From Xestospongia muta (Eukaryota > Porifera > Demospongiae > Haplosclerida > Petrosiidae), in contig OY848930.1 in assembly GCA_963693285.1 (NCBI GenBank), positions 3,286,001-3,350,000 of the forward strand: DNA of 64,000 nt, given 5' to 3'. The translations under genes and the position numbers were made by a program. Positions 10,985 to 20,509 of this stretch are shown here, in pieces (position 1 is the first letter of the stretch; each line of letters opens with the position of its first letter). Under the pieces are notes generated by a model. The model was not told where the DNA came from, did no database searches, and saw nothing but the letters and a program-made list of their open reading frames with translations.

Positions 10985-11832
10985 GTGGTAGATATAAACA
11001 TTGACTTATTGTGGGTTTTTGGATTCATCATATTCAGTCATCACTCAACTAGAATCTCAAACAGAACAACAACTTATTCTGTTCTAGTCCTAGCTAGTCT
11101 CATCCACCTCTCCTTCTCCAAAGTTCTCATCACTTGTATAGACATCATAGCTTATGTTCCTGTTCATACAGCACAAGAAGGAACAGTGGTAGTGTGGTAT
11201 GGTGATGGTAATGTTGAATATCTCTCCAGTCTTCAAAATATAGTTCTGTTTACTGTAACTGTGATAAGTTTGTTGTTGTATATAGTACCTTATATATTGT
11301 TTGTTACTTTGGGTAGATATTGTATGAGATGGAGATGTGTAAATAAGTACTTGCGTCCATTTCTAGAGGCTTTTCAAGGTCCTTACAAACATGGACAAGG
11401 TTACTGGTATGGAGTGAGGATGATAGCTGTTGTATATGTCTATTTGATGTGGGCAGTCTTTAGAGGATATAATTTTAACCTAATGTTGTTCATGCAACAG
11501 CAGTTATTATATTGTACATTATCCAGGCATCTCTTAAACCATTTCGTAGTTCCAGGCTAAACTATGTTGATACATTTTGTCTGGTGTTGTCCATATGTCA
11601 ACTTCAGTCAGCTCTTGTGTTTGGTGGTAGGTATTACTGGTTGTCTTTTTTGTGATGGCTTCATTTAACTACATAATTCTTATTTTGTTAATGGTTGTGA
11701 TAGGATGAGTGTTGGCAGAAATTTAAATGCAAGTTGAGAAGAGAAAGAAGTCATAGTCATGGTCATGTAATTATCCTAGTGGATGAAGAGGATGATGAGA
11801 TGAGACAAGCTCTTTTATTACTTAATGATTAA
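10985..11832 (+). pseudogene. Decayed C-terminal membrane domain of the receptor family
   Basis: Open for 191 codons with near identity to the transmembrane portion of the 15,999 gene (HLSFSKVLITCIDIIAYVPV, LRPFLEAFQGPYKHGQGYWY). At about 11,502 four bases are missing relative to the intact copies (CATGCAAC then AGCAGTTATT), shifting frame; further indels occur near 11,648 and 11,704. The tail matches the family end (DDEMRQALLLLND, stop 11,830-11,832). It has no ectodomain; the sequence just before 10,995 is unrelated. Confidence 0.9.
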
Positions 11833-12300
11833 GTTTAGTCATATCCTCAGTTATATGTATTAGAAAGTTTGTATGTAATTTTGTAGTTTAGATATAATAA
11901 TATACACTTCACAACACACAGTGAACAAGTTCTTTACCATTCTGCTATAATGGTGGTTTGTTTGTTATTATGCAGTTAAACAACCCCTACAACACAATTA
12001 AGGAATTGTAATAATGGTAGTTGTTACTAATCATAAGAAAGCTCAATCACTTCTTACCACTGTGGTAAATATAATTGATTATGCTTGTTACTTGAGACAG
12101 AATAACAATTAACAATATTAAAACATCTTTCTTTTACTATAAAAGCAGTAATTTGATCATAGTCTTGTTTGAATCATTTATTTCTTGTACAATATAGACA
12201 CTAACATTACTGTGACAATGTTTTTAAAAATACATCCCATTCAGCTTTCTTGTAATGGGTAAAGTTCACCAACATCTGTTTAAGGGTTTAATTCCACCTT

Positions 12301-12585
12301 TCATCTAATCCACATGGTACCATGGAGAAAGTATTGGAGAAGCTCACTGAGTGTGACAATTGGGTTTTTGTTCATCCTCTGACTACGTTGAGTTGCCGAT
12401 CCACTAGATTCAGTGTTTCTTTGATAGAGGTGAGATAAATGTTTCCAGGATATAATTTGACCATTTTCTGTTGAACAAGGAAGTTTATTTAACATTACAT
12501 ATGGATGTAGTATATACACTTACACAGAGATTTCTTTTTGTATTAGCCAAACAGTTACGAGTAGTTTTAAGAAGATGTGGTGTGT
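12301..12585 (-). pseudogene. P-element/THAP9-like transposase scrap
   Basis: A 62-bp exon-like block (12,524-12,585) between AG and GT encodes DTPHLLKTTRNCLANTKRNL, which matches the D-x-PHL-K-RN signature of P-element transposases. The next open block (12,301-12,467) contains NGQIISWKHLSHLYQ, as expected immediately after it in that family, then loses resemblance. Phase across the junction is not certain and nothing convincing lies upstream or downstream, so it is a remnant. Confidence 0.4.
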
Positions 12586-12829
12586 CTGAAATAAAGTATA
12601 TATACTGATCACTTGAACAAGGGTGCTACTACTCTAGTATCTATGGTCAAATTAAAATATATCTTCAATCAACAATGCTAAAACAGAGACTTGACAAGTT
12701 AGCTTTTTTTGTACTTGGAGAGAGATCTTCCTTCTCCTTTACAGGACAACTTAGATAACTTGGTCGTAGAATTTGCCAAAAGTTATGGAAACTCAAAAAT
12801 CTCATTAACCTAACCGTAATAGTTAATAC
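12586..12829. other. Intergenic, nothing supported
   Basis: No ORF, repeat or motif recognised between the P-like scrap and the MITE. Confidence 0.5.
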
Positions 12830-12838
12830 AGTTATAAC

Positions 12839-13314
12839 TAGTCTAGCGAGCTAGACCCTCCTCCTTTTTGATAAGCTGATGGTCGGAGGAGGGTCTAGAA
12901 GTGAACTAGGCTTACTGCCCCATTGGAATGTATGGAATGTGGGGCAGTACCGCAATGTTTACATAGTGGTTATAAACTGTTATTACAACTGCCACGTGAA
13001 GGGTTTCCTGGAGGGATTCCAAGTTGACGAAAATACCACTTTCCTACATTAGTGAACTGCCGCATTCCATTCTTTTCATGGGTGTAGAGTCGATAGCGTG
13101 GCATTTCAGCTTCCAATATAGAAGGACAACAAACACAAAAAAAACTCATGGATTCACGTGGCAGTTGTAATTACAGTTTATAACCACTATGTAAACATTG
13201 CGGTACTGCCCCACATTCCATACATTCCAATGGGGCAGTAAGCCTAGTTCGCTTCTAGACCCTCCTCCGACCATCAGCTTATCAAAAAGGAGGTGGGTCT
13301 AGCTCGCTAGACTA
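12839..13314. mobile_element. Long-TIR MITE with 9-bp target duplication (MULE-like)
   Basis: Left arm 12,839-13,000 and right arm 13,153-13,314 are inverted copies of 162 bp with only a handful of differences; ends read TAGTCTAGCGAGCTAGACCC. They are flanked by AGTTATAAC at 12,830-12,838 and 13,315-13,323, a 9-bp target duplication whose core GTTATAAC is itself palindromic. Inside each arm is a shorter inverted motif (GGTCTAG...CTAGACC). The 152-bp centre has no ORF. Long TIRs plus a 9-bp duplication suggest Mutator-like mobilisation; hAT or P (8 bp) remain possible. Confidence 0.85.
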
Positions 13315-13323
13315 AGTTATAAC

Positions 13324-14114
13324 ATAATATTTAAAGAAGTTAATAAGCTAGTTGATTAACCACAGTTAATGAAAATAATGAATATTAAAGTTTAATAATG
13401 ACACTTAATAACTCTGCCCAGTTACCCATATAATCCTGTATACGTCTATCTTTATGAAATAATCATATGTAAGTCATCTCTCTCTTCTTCTTGGTAATCT
13501 AAAGACAATGCATGTATGAAAAAAAATAAAATATATAATAGAACAATAGCATTACAGACATATTACTTTTTCAATAGTCCGATGTAATATCAGTGTTGAG
13601 GTTATATCCATGAGCTTCATTGATTACATTAACACTGTACAAATCACATGCTAGTCATGTGGTAATCATTCTAACTACACTTACTTAACAATAGATCCAA
13701 AATATGTCCATGATCCATTATCTTCATTAGCTCATGCCCCAGTATAGCTCCCATCTCATTAGTAATACATGTAGGTACCTATCAACAATAATCCAGATCA
13801 AAAGGAACATGACTGTAATATAGTAGATGAGTTAATCACAGTGAAATAATTATGTCAACCTTTGACTAAGAGTGAACTAAATAATATTGTCTTGATGATT
13901 AGGAAGCATATTTTGTATTAGCTATTTAGCTATTTCACATTTCCCATGATTTTTGGACTAATTATTGTTATAAAAAATTACTTATTTTGCTTAAACACAA
14001 CATGTATCTCATTGACACACTATTAACTAATTTATAGCTACTACAACAAAGATTTAAACCTATAGACTAGTCTATGTCACATACAAAATATTAGACTTTA
14101 CTCAAAAATAATCT

Positions 14115-14145
<31 letters not shown>

Positions 14146-14240
14146 CTTTACATACTCTTATATTGTCATTAATGTAAGCAGTTACAAGTCATATATTATC
14201 AACATGATTAATACATATAATAATAATATCTGTATAACAG
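13324..14240. other. Intergenic, part of the duplicated 5' flank
   Basis: No gene supported. Around 13,890-13,940 (CTTGATGATTAGGAAGCATATTTTGTATTAGC) matches 26,615-26,660, upstream of the second receptor gene, so the tandem duplication unit starts at least this far out. A (TA)n tract lies at 14,117-14,143. Confidence 0.55.
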
Positions 14241-14242
14241 TT

Positions 14243-14846
14243 AGCCTCGTACCCAGGCTAAACGCCTGGTAACTACTGTTTGCGCATGCGTTTAATTCCC
14301 ACAGATTTCTTGGAAAATAGTACTCTAGGAATCCTACGTCAACTATGACGTCAAAATTTCTTTTACCTCAATGTTATAATTGTGATGGCTACTTGTAGTA
14401 CTGATAGAAACTTTTCTGCTGGTCTACTGTATGCTCTAAAGAAGCTAGGAACCAGCTGTTTGAATGCCTCTAAGTCTGCAAGACATTTCTCTAGAGACAC
14501 AATTCGAAGTTTGCACTTAATACAAATATATAAAGAGAGACCCTGATCTCTCGAAACAATAACATCAAGCAAAGAAGTTATTCGAGAAACCCAGTTGTTT
14601 TGCATCCCAACAGCACTGAACAAGTTTGTTGCTATTTTGGCTTCCACTAAATCACTACATAACCGACAAACTCGACTAGCCATGCTTAAACTCGTGTAGT
14701 GAATAAAACGTCATCATTATAAACCCAGCCCATTGATTCGTCATTTAATTGAAAAGTAGTAATTATGATGTCAACATGTTTTAATAAGTATGCGTATGCG
14801 CAAGCAGTAGTCACCAGGCGTTCTAGAACACCTGGGTACGAGGCTA
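14243..14846. mobile_element. Short TIR element carrying a zinc-finger ORF
   Basis: AGCCTCGTACCCAGG at 14,243 is inverted at about 14,831-14,845 (CCTGGGTACGAGGCT). Inner matches (CGCCTGGT.ACTACTG, GCGCATGCG versus CGTATGCGC) extend the arms to about 50 bp, with a small internal mismatch block. TA flanks both ends, compatible with a TA target duplication. The single ORF (14,363-14,683, minus) fills most of the interior. Confidence 0.7.
14363..14683 (-). CDS. ZAD-like zinc-finger protein fragment in a TIR element
   Basis: 106 codons from ATG at 14,683. Begins MASRVCRLCSD, with a CxxC pair at residues 6-9, and a second pair CIKC near residues 54-57 after LLDVIVSRDQGLSLYI; a downstream helix (LEKCLADLEAFKQL) completes the layout of the zinc-finger-associated domain (ZAD), usually a dimerisation module at the N-terminus of DNA-binding proteins. 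No further fingers or transposase domain follow before the stop, so this may be the first exon of a longer transposase retained in a deletion derivative. Confidence is moderate for the domain, low for activity. Confidence 0.5.
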   Translation of the reverse strand: MASRVCRLCSDLVEAKIATNLFSAVGMQNNWVSRITSLLDVIVSRDQGLSLYICIKCKLRIVSLEKCLADLEAFKQLVPSFFRAYSRPAEKFLSVLQVAITIITLR

Positions 14847-15798
14847 TATAACAGTGTGTTCATTTCAGTATTATGTCTCTACATGTGAACATTATAGCTG
14901 ACAGGTTGATGTCATATATAGCAGATGTTTACTGATGACTTAAATAGAACATAACAATATTTCTAATCATAATAACATCTGTATAACTGTGTCCAATATT
15001 ATTGTAGATGTGTCTTGTTTGTTTTGATTCCAATCTGTCAGTTGGACTATGTCTAGATCTCTACTGTTAACACATTATAACTGGCTAGTTGTTGTCATAA
15101 CAAATGTTTATCGATAACTTAAATAGAACTAAAATAATAATTCTAATCATAGTAACATCTGTATAAGTTCTTAATATATGTGTTTTTATTCCAATATGTC
15201 AGTTTAACTATATCTCTATATGTTTACCTGATAAGTCAGTGTGTAGTACATAGTTTATGAGTCACTCAGCTAATTTATAGCTACAACACAAACATTACAG
15301 ACTACACAATAGTCTATGTTACATATAAAATATTAGACTTAACTTGAAAGAATCCTATGTATGTATATATGTCTTTACATGTTGTTTAGATAAAATGACA
15401 AATAAACTGATAGTGTTGTTCTTAACATTACTTAGCATATTTTGTCATGAATATATTTACTATAACAACTTGTCTTTATATGAATAAGGCACAGTAGCTG
15501 CATGCAGATAGAACTTAGAAATTAATTGTCTATCATAGCTCAAAGAGTGGAGATTTGTGAGTGAATTTGTTAATCATAGCCGAAACATTGTATAATATTT
15601 ATTTTTAATAATAAAAATATTCTCATATAAACATCAACAACAAGTTGAACCGGTCCCTGTTCATTATATTTACAGTATCCTTCCTTCATCCTTCTGACTG
15701 AGATCACTGTGGTACGTTATTCATTACACTTAACAGTTTATTAATACAGCTATTGAGTTTAATTTAAATAATCAATATTCATATTCTGCCATGAAGAG

Positions 15799-15891
<93 letters not shown>

Positions 15892-15998
15892 ATTTTATAA
15901 GCACTACATTTTAGAGTGCAGTTGTATACATACATGTAGGTTTTTGATCAATATTATTAACAATAGTCATTGTTCCTTGTAGGATATCATTATAAAGA
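14847..15998. other. 5' flank of the first receptor gene, duplicated region
   Basis: No coding region. Repeated phrases (AATAACATCTGTATAA..., TTATAGCTACAACA) recur locally. The stretch about 15,360-15,560 (TTAGCATATTTTG, GGCACAGTAG.TGCATGCAGATAG) is homologous to about 27,060-27,300 upstream of the second gene. CCTTGTAG at 15,975-15,982 looks like a splice acceptor giving a 16-base 5' UTR before the ATG; the same spacing is kept in the second gene, so an upstream non-coding exon is likely. Confidence 0.5.
15799..15888. repeat. (TA)n(GA)n microsatellite
   Basis: A TA tract of about 60 bases with one interruption runs directly into a GA tract of about 26 bases, about 110 bp upstream of the gene start. 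It is absent from the equivalent place upstream of the second gene. Confidence 0.95.
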
Positions 15999-18900
15999 AT
16001 GGCATCATTACAGAATATGATATTGGTTATACTTGTTATTGCACTATTAAACTTCATTAAACCACTTTCTACTCATATTGTCCAAATTAATACAAGTAAG
16101 CAACTTTGGTTCTGGTTATGTAGTCATAATATACCACTGCAAAATAACTTGACACTTCATTTGACACAAAGTAACTACATACTTCATAACATGACCTTCT
16201 GTGTCATTGAAAATGTTAGTAATGTTACATTAAAAGGAGTGGGATCTGATGGGAAATCATCAATTAAATGTCAATTACAACATAACTCTACTACTGGTTT
16301 TGGCTTTGTCAATATATCCAGTGTTACTTTAGAAAACTTAGAATTTACCGGATGTGGAGCAACAATAACAAAGTCAGCTGTGGCATTCTTTAATGACACA
16401 CACCCACATTTAGGATATAAACAGAAAGCATTACTGGTATTTAATCATTGCCACAATATAACAATACAACGTGTTACTATCACCAACTATATTGGATACG
16501 CTATGTTTATTTTAAATCCTCTTAACTCATCATTATTGATTCATGTTCAAGTCAGAGCAGGAACTAGTGGTATGAACTGTAATGATTCTGGTATGTTTGC
16601 TTGTGCTGGTAGTGGTATATTTGTAATGTTTAAAGACACTCAACAAACCTCTCCTGATATGGCACCAGTTAATGTTATATTGTCACAGTCTAATCTTCAA
16701 TTCAATTTCAACATTATACCAAATGTACCTCCCTTGACACTTATAGGACATGACATATGTAGTCTTCCTGTGGTCGGTGCTGGTGGTCTAACAGTACTGT
16801 TTAATCAGTCATTTCTGGCTAAATTTTCAAGTCAAAGTACAGAGATTGGTTATGGTTTAGGTAATGGTGGAACAATAACAGGAAATATGTTAGTGATATT
16901 TTATAATGGTATGGTCAACTCTCAACTGTCACTGACAGATATTCATATATTTAATGGAATACTTCTTCCTGCGACTAATCAAATTGGTGGTGCATGTCTT
17001 ACTATTATCTCAACTTTGTGTCAAACGTGTTCTATTAATGGTACAAAAGAATTGCCAGTTTGGACACCAATTTCTTTAATTGATGTCCATATAGTTGCTT
17101 GTGGGTCTGGAACTCGTATGGCAACAGAGTTTACTCATGTCAAATATGGAGGAGGACTGTATCTAAACATTTTTGAATTTTGTGGAGCTAAATCAATTGT
17201 CTTACTACTTAAAAGAGTGGAATTTAGAAAAAACTATGCTTACAAATCTGGATCTGGTCTTTATGCTTTTGTATCAAACTCTGTCTTAAGAGACAACAAC
17301 ATATCTATAATAATAGAAGATATTGAAATACGATCAAACCATCAAGGTTTTGCTAGTTACACACTCTATTCTACACTTGCAGTTTTAACATTAATTAATT
17401 GGAACAATGTTACATTTAGAGGCAACAGCCATTTTACTGAAAACAACTCTCCAATGATTACAGCATATAAGATCAATATACACATGACAGGACAACTATT
17501 GTTTAGTAAGATTACTGGTGTCATGGGAGCTGCCATACAACTATTTTCTTCATTCCTTATTCTTCATGAACCACTGATTGCTACATTCATTGACAATAGT
17601 GCTTTATTATATGGTGGAGCTATATATGCTGATAATGTAGTGATCCCTGGTCATCATAGATGTGTAATACAAATTAACACTAACAAAACAGACCTACACA
17701 ATATAGACATCATATTGAAATTCAAAGGGAACATAGCAGGACTTGCAGGTAACAACATTTATGCTACTCCTCTTTACAACTGTTCCTTTCTTTATCCACA
17801 ACATGATAAGTTGGAATTAACCCACTTTGACTGGAAATCAATTGCACATTTTGATACACCAAACTCTCCCAACAATGGACTGGAACCAATGTCTTCTCAA
17901 CCAGTCAAAATATGCTCTTGTCATGTAAACTTCAAATTCTTCAATACAAATAAAGTGGTCAAAAAATGCTCACAATTGTATGCTATACCTAATGTCATTA
18001 GCACTTATGCTGGTAAGATAGTAACCATCTCATTGTGTGCTGTTGATAATTCTGGTGCTATTGTTTACTCTCCTGCTGTTCTTTCTATCACAAACTATCA
18101 CCATAAACAAGATAAATTGTCAGAAAATGTACTGTATTTAAAAGAAGGACAAACACTTGTACCTTTGTCAGGAACTAACTGTACTCAAATCCATTACAAT
18201 GTCCTTAGTAAACTAGATGAATTTAAACATGGAAGGCTTAACATTGCAACACCAGGTAGTCCACCATCTTGGTCAGCTGAACTTTATGTACATCCTTGTC
18301 CAATGGGATTTATGTTAAAAGGAGATGAGTGTGTGTGTGACAGTTTCATTGCTGACATTTTACCCTCTACAAAATGTAATATTACTACAACAACTATTTC
18401 AATATATTCTGGTCTATGGTTAGGTCATATATCTTCTGGGAATAAGAGTAAGTTGGGATTTTCCTCAGTTTGTCCTCCTGGTAACTGTAAAACTGACACT
18501 CTACTATTTAATGTGACAGATCCCTTCTCTATTTGTGAGTCCAGTAAAATGGGTATTCTCTGTTCACAATGTCAACATAATATGAGTGTTGTATTTGGTA
18601 GTACAGAATGTAGACCATGCTCTGATCTGTGGTTAATTACAATAGTGGGATATGCTTTATCTGGTCTGCTACTTGTAGCAATAATGCTTGCACTACCTCT
18701 GACTATATCAGAAGGACCATTAGCTGGTATCATAATAGCTATGAATATCACTTCTGTTTCAACTATTGACTATTTGGATAGTAACAACTGGTTTGTGTAT
18801 ACTGCTAGAGTCTTTGTTTCCCTCATGAACCTTAATTTAGGTTTTCCAATGTGTTTGTACAATGGAATGACACCAACTGTTAAAACTGCTATACAATTTG

Positions 18901-19748
18901 TTTATCCAGTGTACTTGTGGGTTTTGGTAATTGGATTCATCATATTCAGTCATTACTCAACTAGAATCTCAAACAGAACAGCAAGTTATTCTGTTCAAGT
19001 CTTGGCTAGTCTCATCCACCTCTCCTTCTCCAAAGTTCTCATCACTTGTATAGACATCATAGCTTATGTTCCTGTTCATACATCACAAGAAGGAACAGTG
19101 GTAGTGTGGTATGGTGATGGTAATGTTGAATATCTCTCTAGTTATCAACATATTGTTTTGTTTACTGTAGCTGTGACATGTTTGTTGTTGTATATAGTAC
19201 CTTACATATTGTTTGTTACTTTGGGCAGATATTGTATGAGATGTAGATGTGTAAATAAGTACTTGCGTCCATTTCTAGAGGCTTTTCAAGGTCCCTACAA
19301 ACATGGACAAGGTTATTGGTATGGAGTGAGGATGATGGCTGCTGTATATGTCTATTTGATGTGGGCAGTTTTTAGAGGATATAATTTTAACCTAATGTTG
19401 TTCATGCAACTAACACCAATTATTATATTGTGCATCATCCAGGCATCTCTTAAACCATTTCATAGTTCCAGGTTAAACCATGTTGATACATTTTGTCTGT
19501 TATTGTCCATATGTCAACTTCAGTCAGCTCTTGTGTTTGGTGGTAGATATTACTGGTTATCTTTTGTGATGGCTTCATTTAACTACATAATTCTTATTTT
19601 ATTAATAGTTGTGATGGGATGTCAATGTTGGCAGAAATTGAAATGCAAATTGAGAAGAAAAAGAAGCCATGGTCGTGGTCATGTGAATATTCCATTAGAT
19701 GAGGAGGATGACGAGATGAAACGAGCTCTTTTATTACTTACTGATTAA
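15999..19748 (+). CDS. Secreted beta-helix-like ectodomain plus multi-pass membrane receptor-like protein (copy 1)
   Basis: Uninterrupted 1,249-codon ORF. Residues about 1-24 form a signal peptide (MILVILVIALLNF). Residues about 30-640 are Asn/Thr-rich with recurring NVT/NIT strands and GGA.YA, GNG.L turns, resembling right-handed parallel beta-helix (pectate-lyase-like) repeats, heavily N-glycosylatable. A Cys-rich section follows: CPMGFMLKGDECVCDS near 766, CPPGNC near 828, and CSQCQ...C.PC near 855-875. The remainder has eight or nine hydrophobic helices, first ITIVGYALSGLLLVAIML, last ending VVMGCQCW, with a basic then acidic cytoplasmic tail (DEEDDEMKRALLLL). I know of no experimentally defined function; similar large families are seen in sponges. 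The architecture suggests a cell-surface sensing or adhesion role. The neighbour at 27,492 is a close paralogue. Confidence 0.9.
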   Translation: MASLQNMILVILVIALLNFIKPLSTHIVQINTSKQLWFWLCSHNIPLQNNLTLHLTQSNYILHNMTFCVIENVSNVTLKGVGSDGKSSIKCQLQHNSTTGFGFVNISSVTLENLEFTGCGATITKSAVAFFNDTHPHLGYKQKALLVFNHCHNITIQRVTITNYIGYAMFILNPLNSSLLIHVQVRAGTSGMNCNDSGMFACAGSGIFVMFKDTQQTSPDMAPVNVILSQSNLQFNFNIIPNVPPLTLIGHDICSLPVVGAGGLTVLFNQSFLAKFSSQSTEIGYGLGNGGTITGNMLVIFYNGMVNSQLSLTDIHIFNGILLPATNQIGGACLTIISTLCQTCSINGTKELPVWTPISLIDVHIVACGSGTRMATEFTHVKYGGGLYLNIFEFCGAKSIVLLLKRVEFRKNYAYKSGSGLYAFVSNSVLRDNNISIIIEDIEIRSNHQGFASYTLYSTLAVLTLINWNNVTFRGNSHFTENNSPMITAYKINIHMTGQLLFSKITGVMGAAIQLFSSFLILHEPLIATFIDNSALLYGGAIYADNVVIPGHHRCVIQINTNKTDLHNIDIILKFKGNIAGLAGNNIYATPLYNCSFLYPQHDKLELTHFDWKSIAHFDTPNSPNNGLEPMSSQPVKICSCHVNFKFFNTNKVVKKCSQLYAIPNVISTYAGKIVTISLCAVDNSGAIVYSPAVLSITNYHHKQDKLSENVLYLKEGQTLVPLSGTNCTQIHYNVLSKLDEFKHGRLNIATPGSPPSWSAELYVHPCPMGFMLKGDECVCDSFIADILPSTKCNITTTTISIYSGLWLGHISSGNKSKLGFSSVCPPGNCKTDTLLFNVTDPFSICESSKMGILCSQCQHNMSVVFGSTECRPCSDLWLITIVGYALSGLLLVAIMLALPLTISEGPLAGIIIAMNITSVSTIDYLDSNNWFVYTARVFVSLMNLNLGFPMCLYNGMTPTVKTAIQFVYPVYLWVLVIGFIIFSHYSTRISNRTASYSVQVLASLIHLSFSKVLITCIDIIAYVPVHTSQEGTVVVWYGDGNVEYLSSYQHIVLFTVAVTCLLLYIVPYILFVTLGRYCMRCRCVNKYLRPFLEAFQGPYKHGQGYWYGVRMMAAVYVYLMWAVFRGYNFNLMLFMQLTPIIILCIIQASLKPFHSSRLNHVDTFCLLLSICQLQSALVFGGRYYWLSFVMASFNYIILILLIVVMGCQCWQKLKCKLRRKRSHGRGHVNIPLDEEDDEMKRALLLLTD

Positions 19749-20139
19749 TAGTTTAGTCATATCCTCAGTATATGTATTAGGAAGTTTTTTGTAGTTTAGA
19801 TATAATAATGATTGTTTGAAAATTTTTAGAAAATAAATTGATAAATGATTAGTGTCTGCAAACTTGTTACAACACACACTGACCTAATTCTTAATTCAGT
19901 TACATAATCCCTACAACACAATTAAAGAATTGGAATTAATAATTGTAGTTTGTTAATTGACTAATCACAATAAGCTCAGTATGCAGAAAAGCCCTCTTCT
20001 GTGTTGATGATCTAGTTAATGAAGTCTACATCAAGGATATGTGATACACTTATTTGACAAAAACGCTATGATACATGTGTTCTCATAGTTGAGGCATGTC
20101 TGTTTAATGCTTGTAAGGGTCTCCATATTGTTGCAATCT

Positions 20140-20493
20140 TCTATGATTGTCCTGGAATGTTTCATCTCATCAAGATATCAAAGTAGTCTTTAAACAAGGT
20201 GACTATTTTGGGCTTATAAATTCTAAGACACTATTGATCATTATGATTACTCTCCTTTACTTAGGATCAAAGCATATATGCTCCCTGCTGTATCTGTATC
20301 AGCAGAAGATTTTCTCTTTGCTAACTTGAGAATAGATACATTTTTCATGGTCTACAACTCTTGGAAAGGTACTGACTTACTGCTGTTTTATGAAACCTGG
20401 GGTGTGGCTATAATAACTAGCATCATAATAATCAGTGCAATCATGATCATTGTATGCTTCTCATTAATCAGACAAATAATACACAATACATGA
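20140..20493 (+). pseudogene. Fragment of a membrane/coiled-coil protein, paralogous to scraps at 26.5 and 46.9 kb
   Basis: The segment from about 20,400 encodes GVAIITSIIIISAIMIIVCF followed by a short basic tail and stop at 20,491-20,493. The same DNA (GTGGCTATAATAACTA.CA) recurs at about 26,505 and, diverged and inverted, at about 46,890. Earlier parts of the frame give no domain. The RT element begins exactly within the last codons here, so the true 3' end of this gene may have been replaced. Confidence 0.35.
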
Positions 20494-20509
20494 TAAAGTG
20501 TAAAGAATG

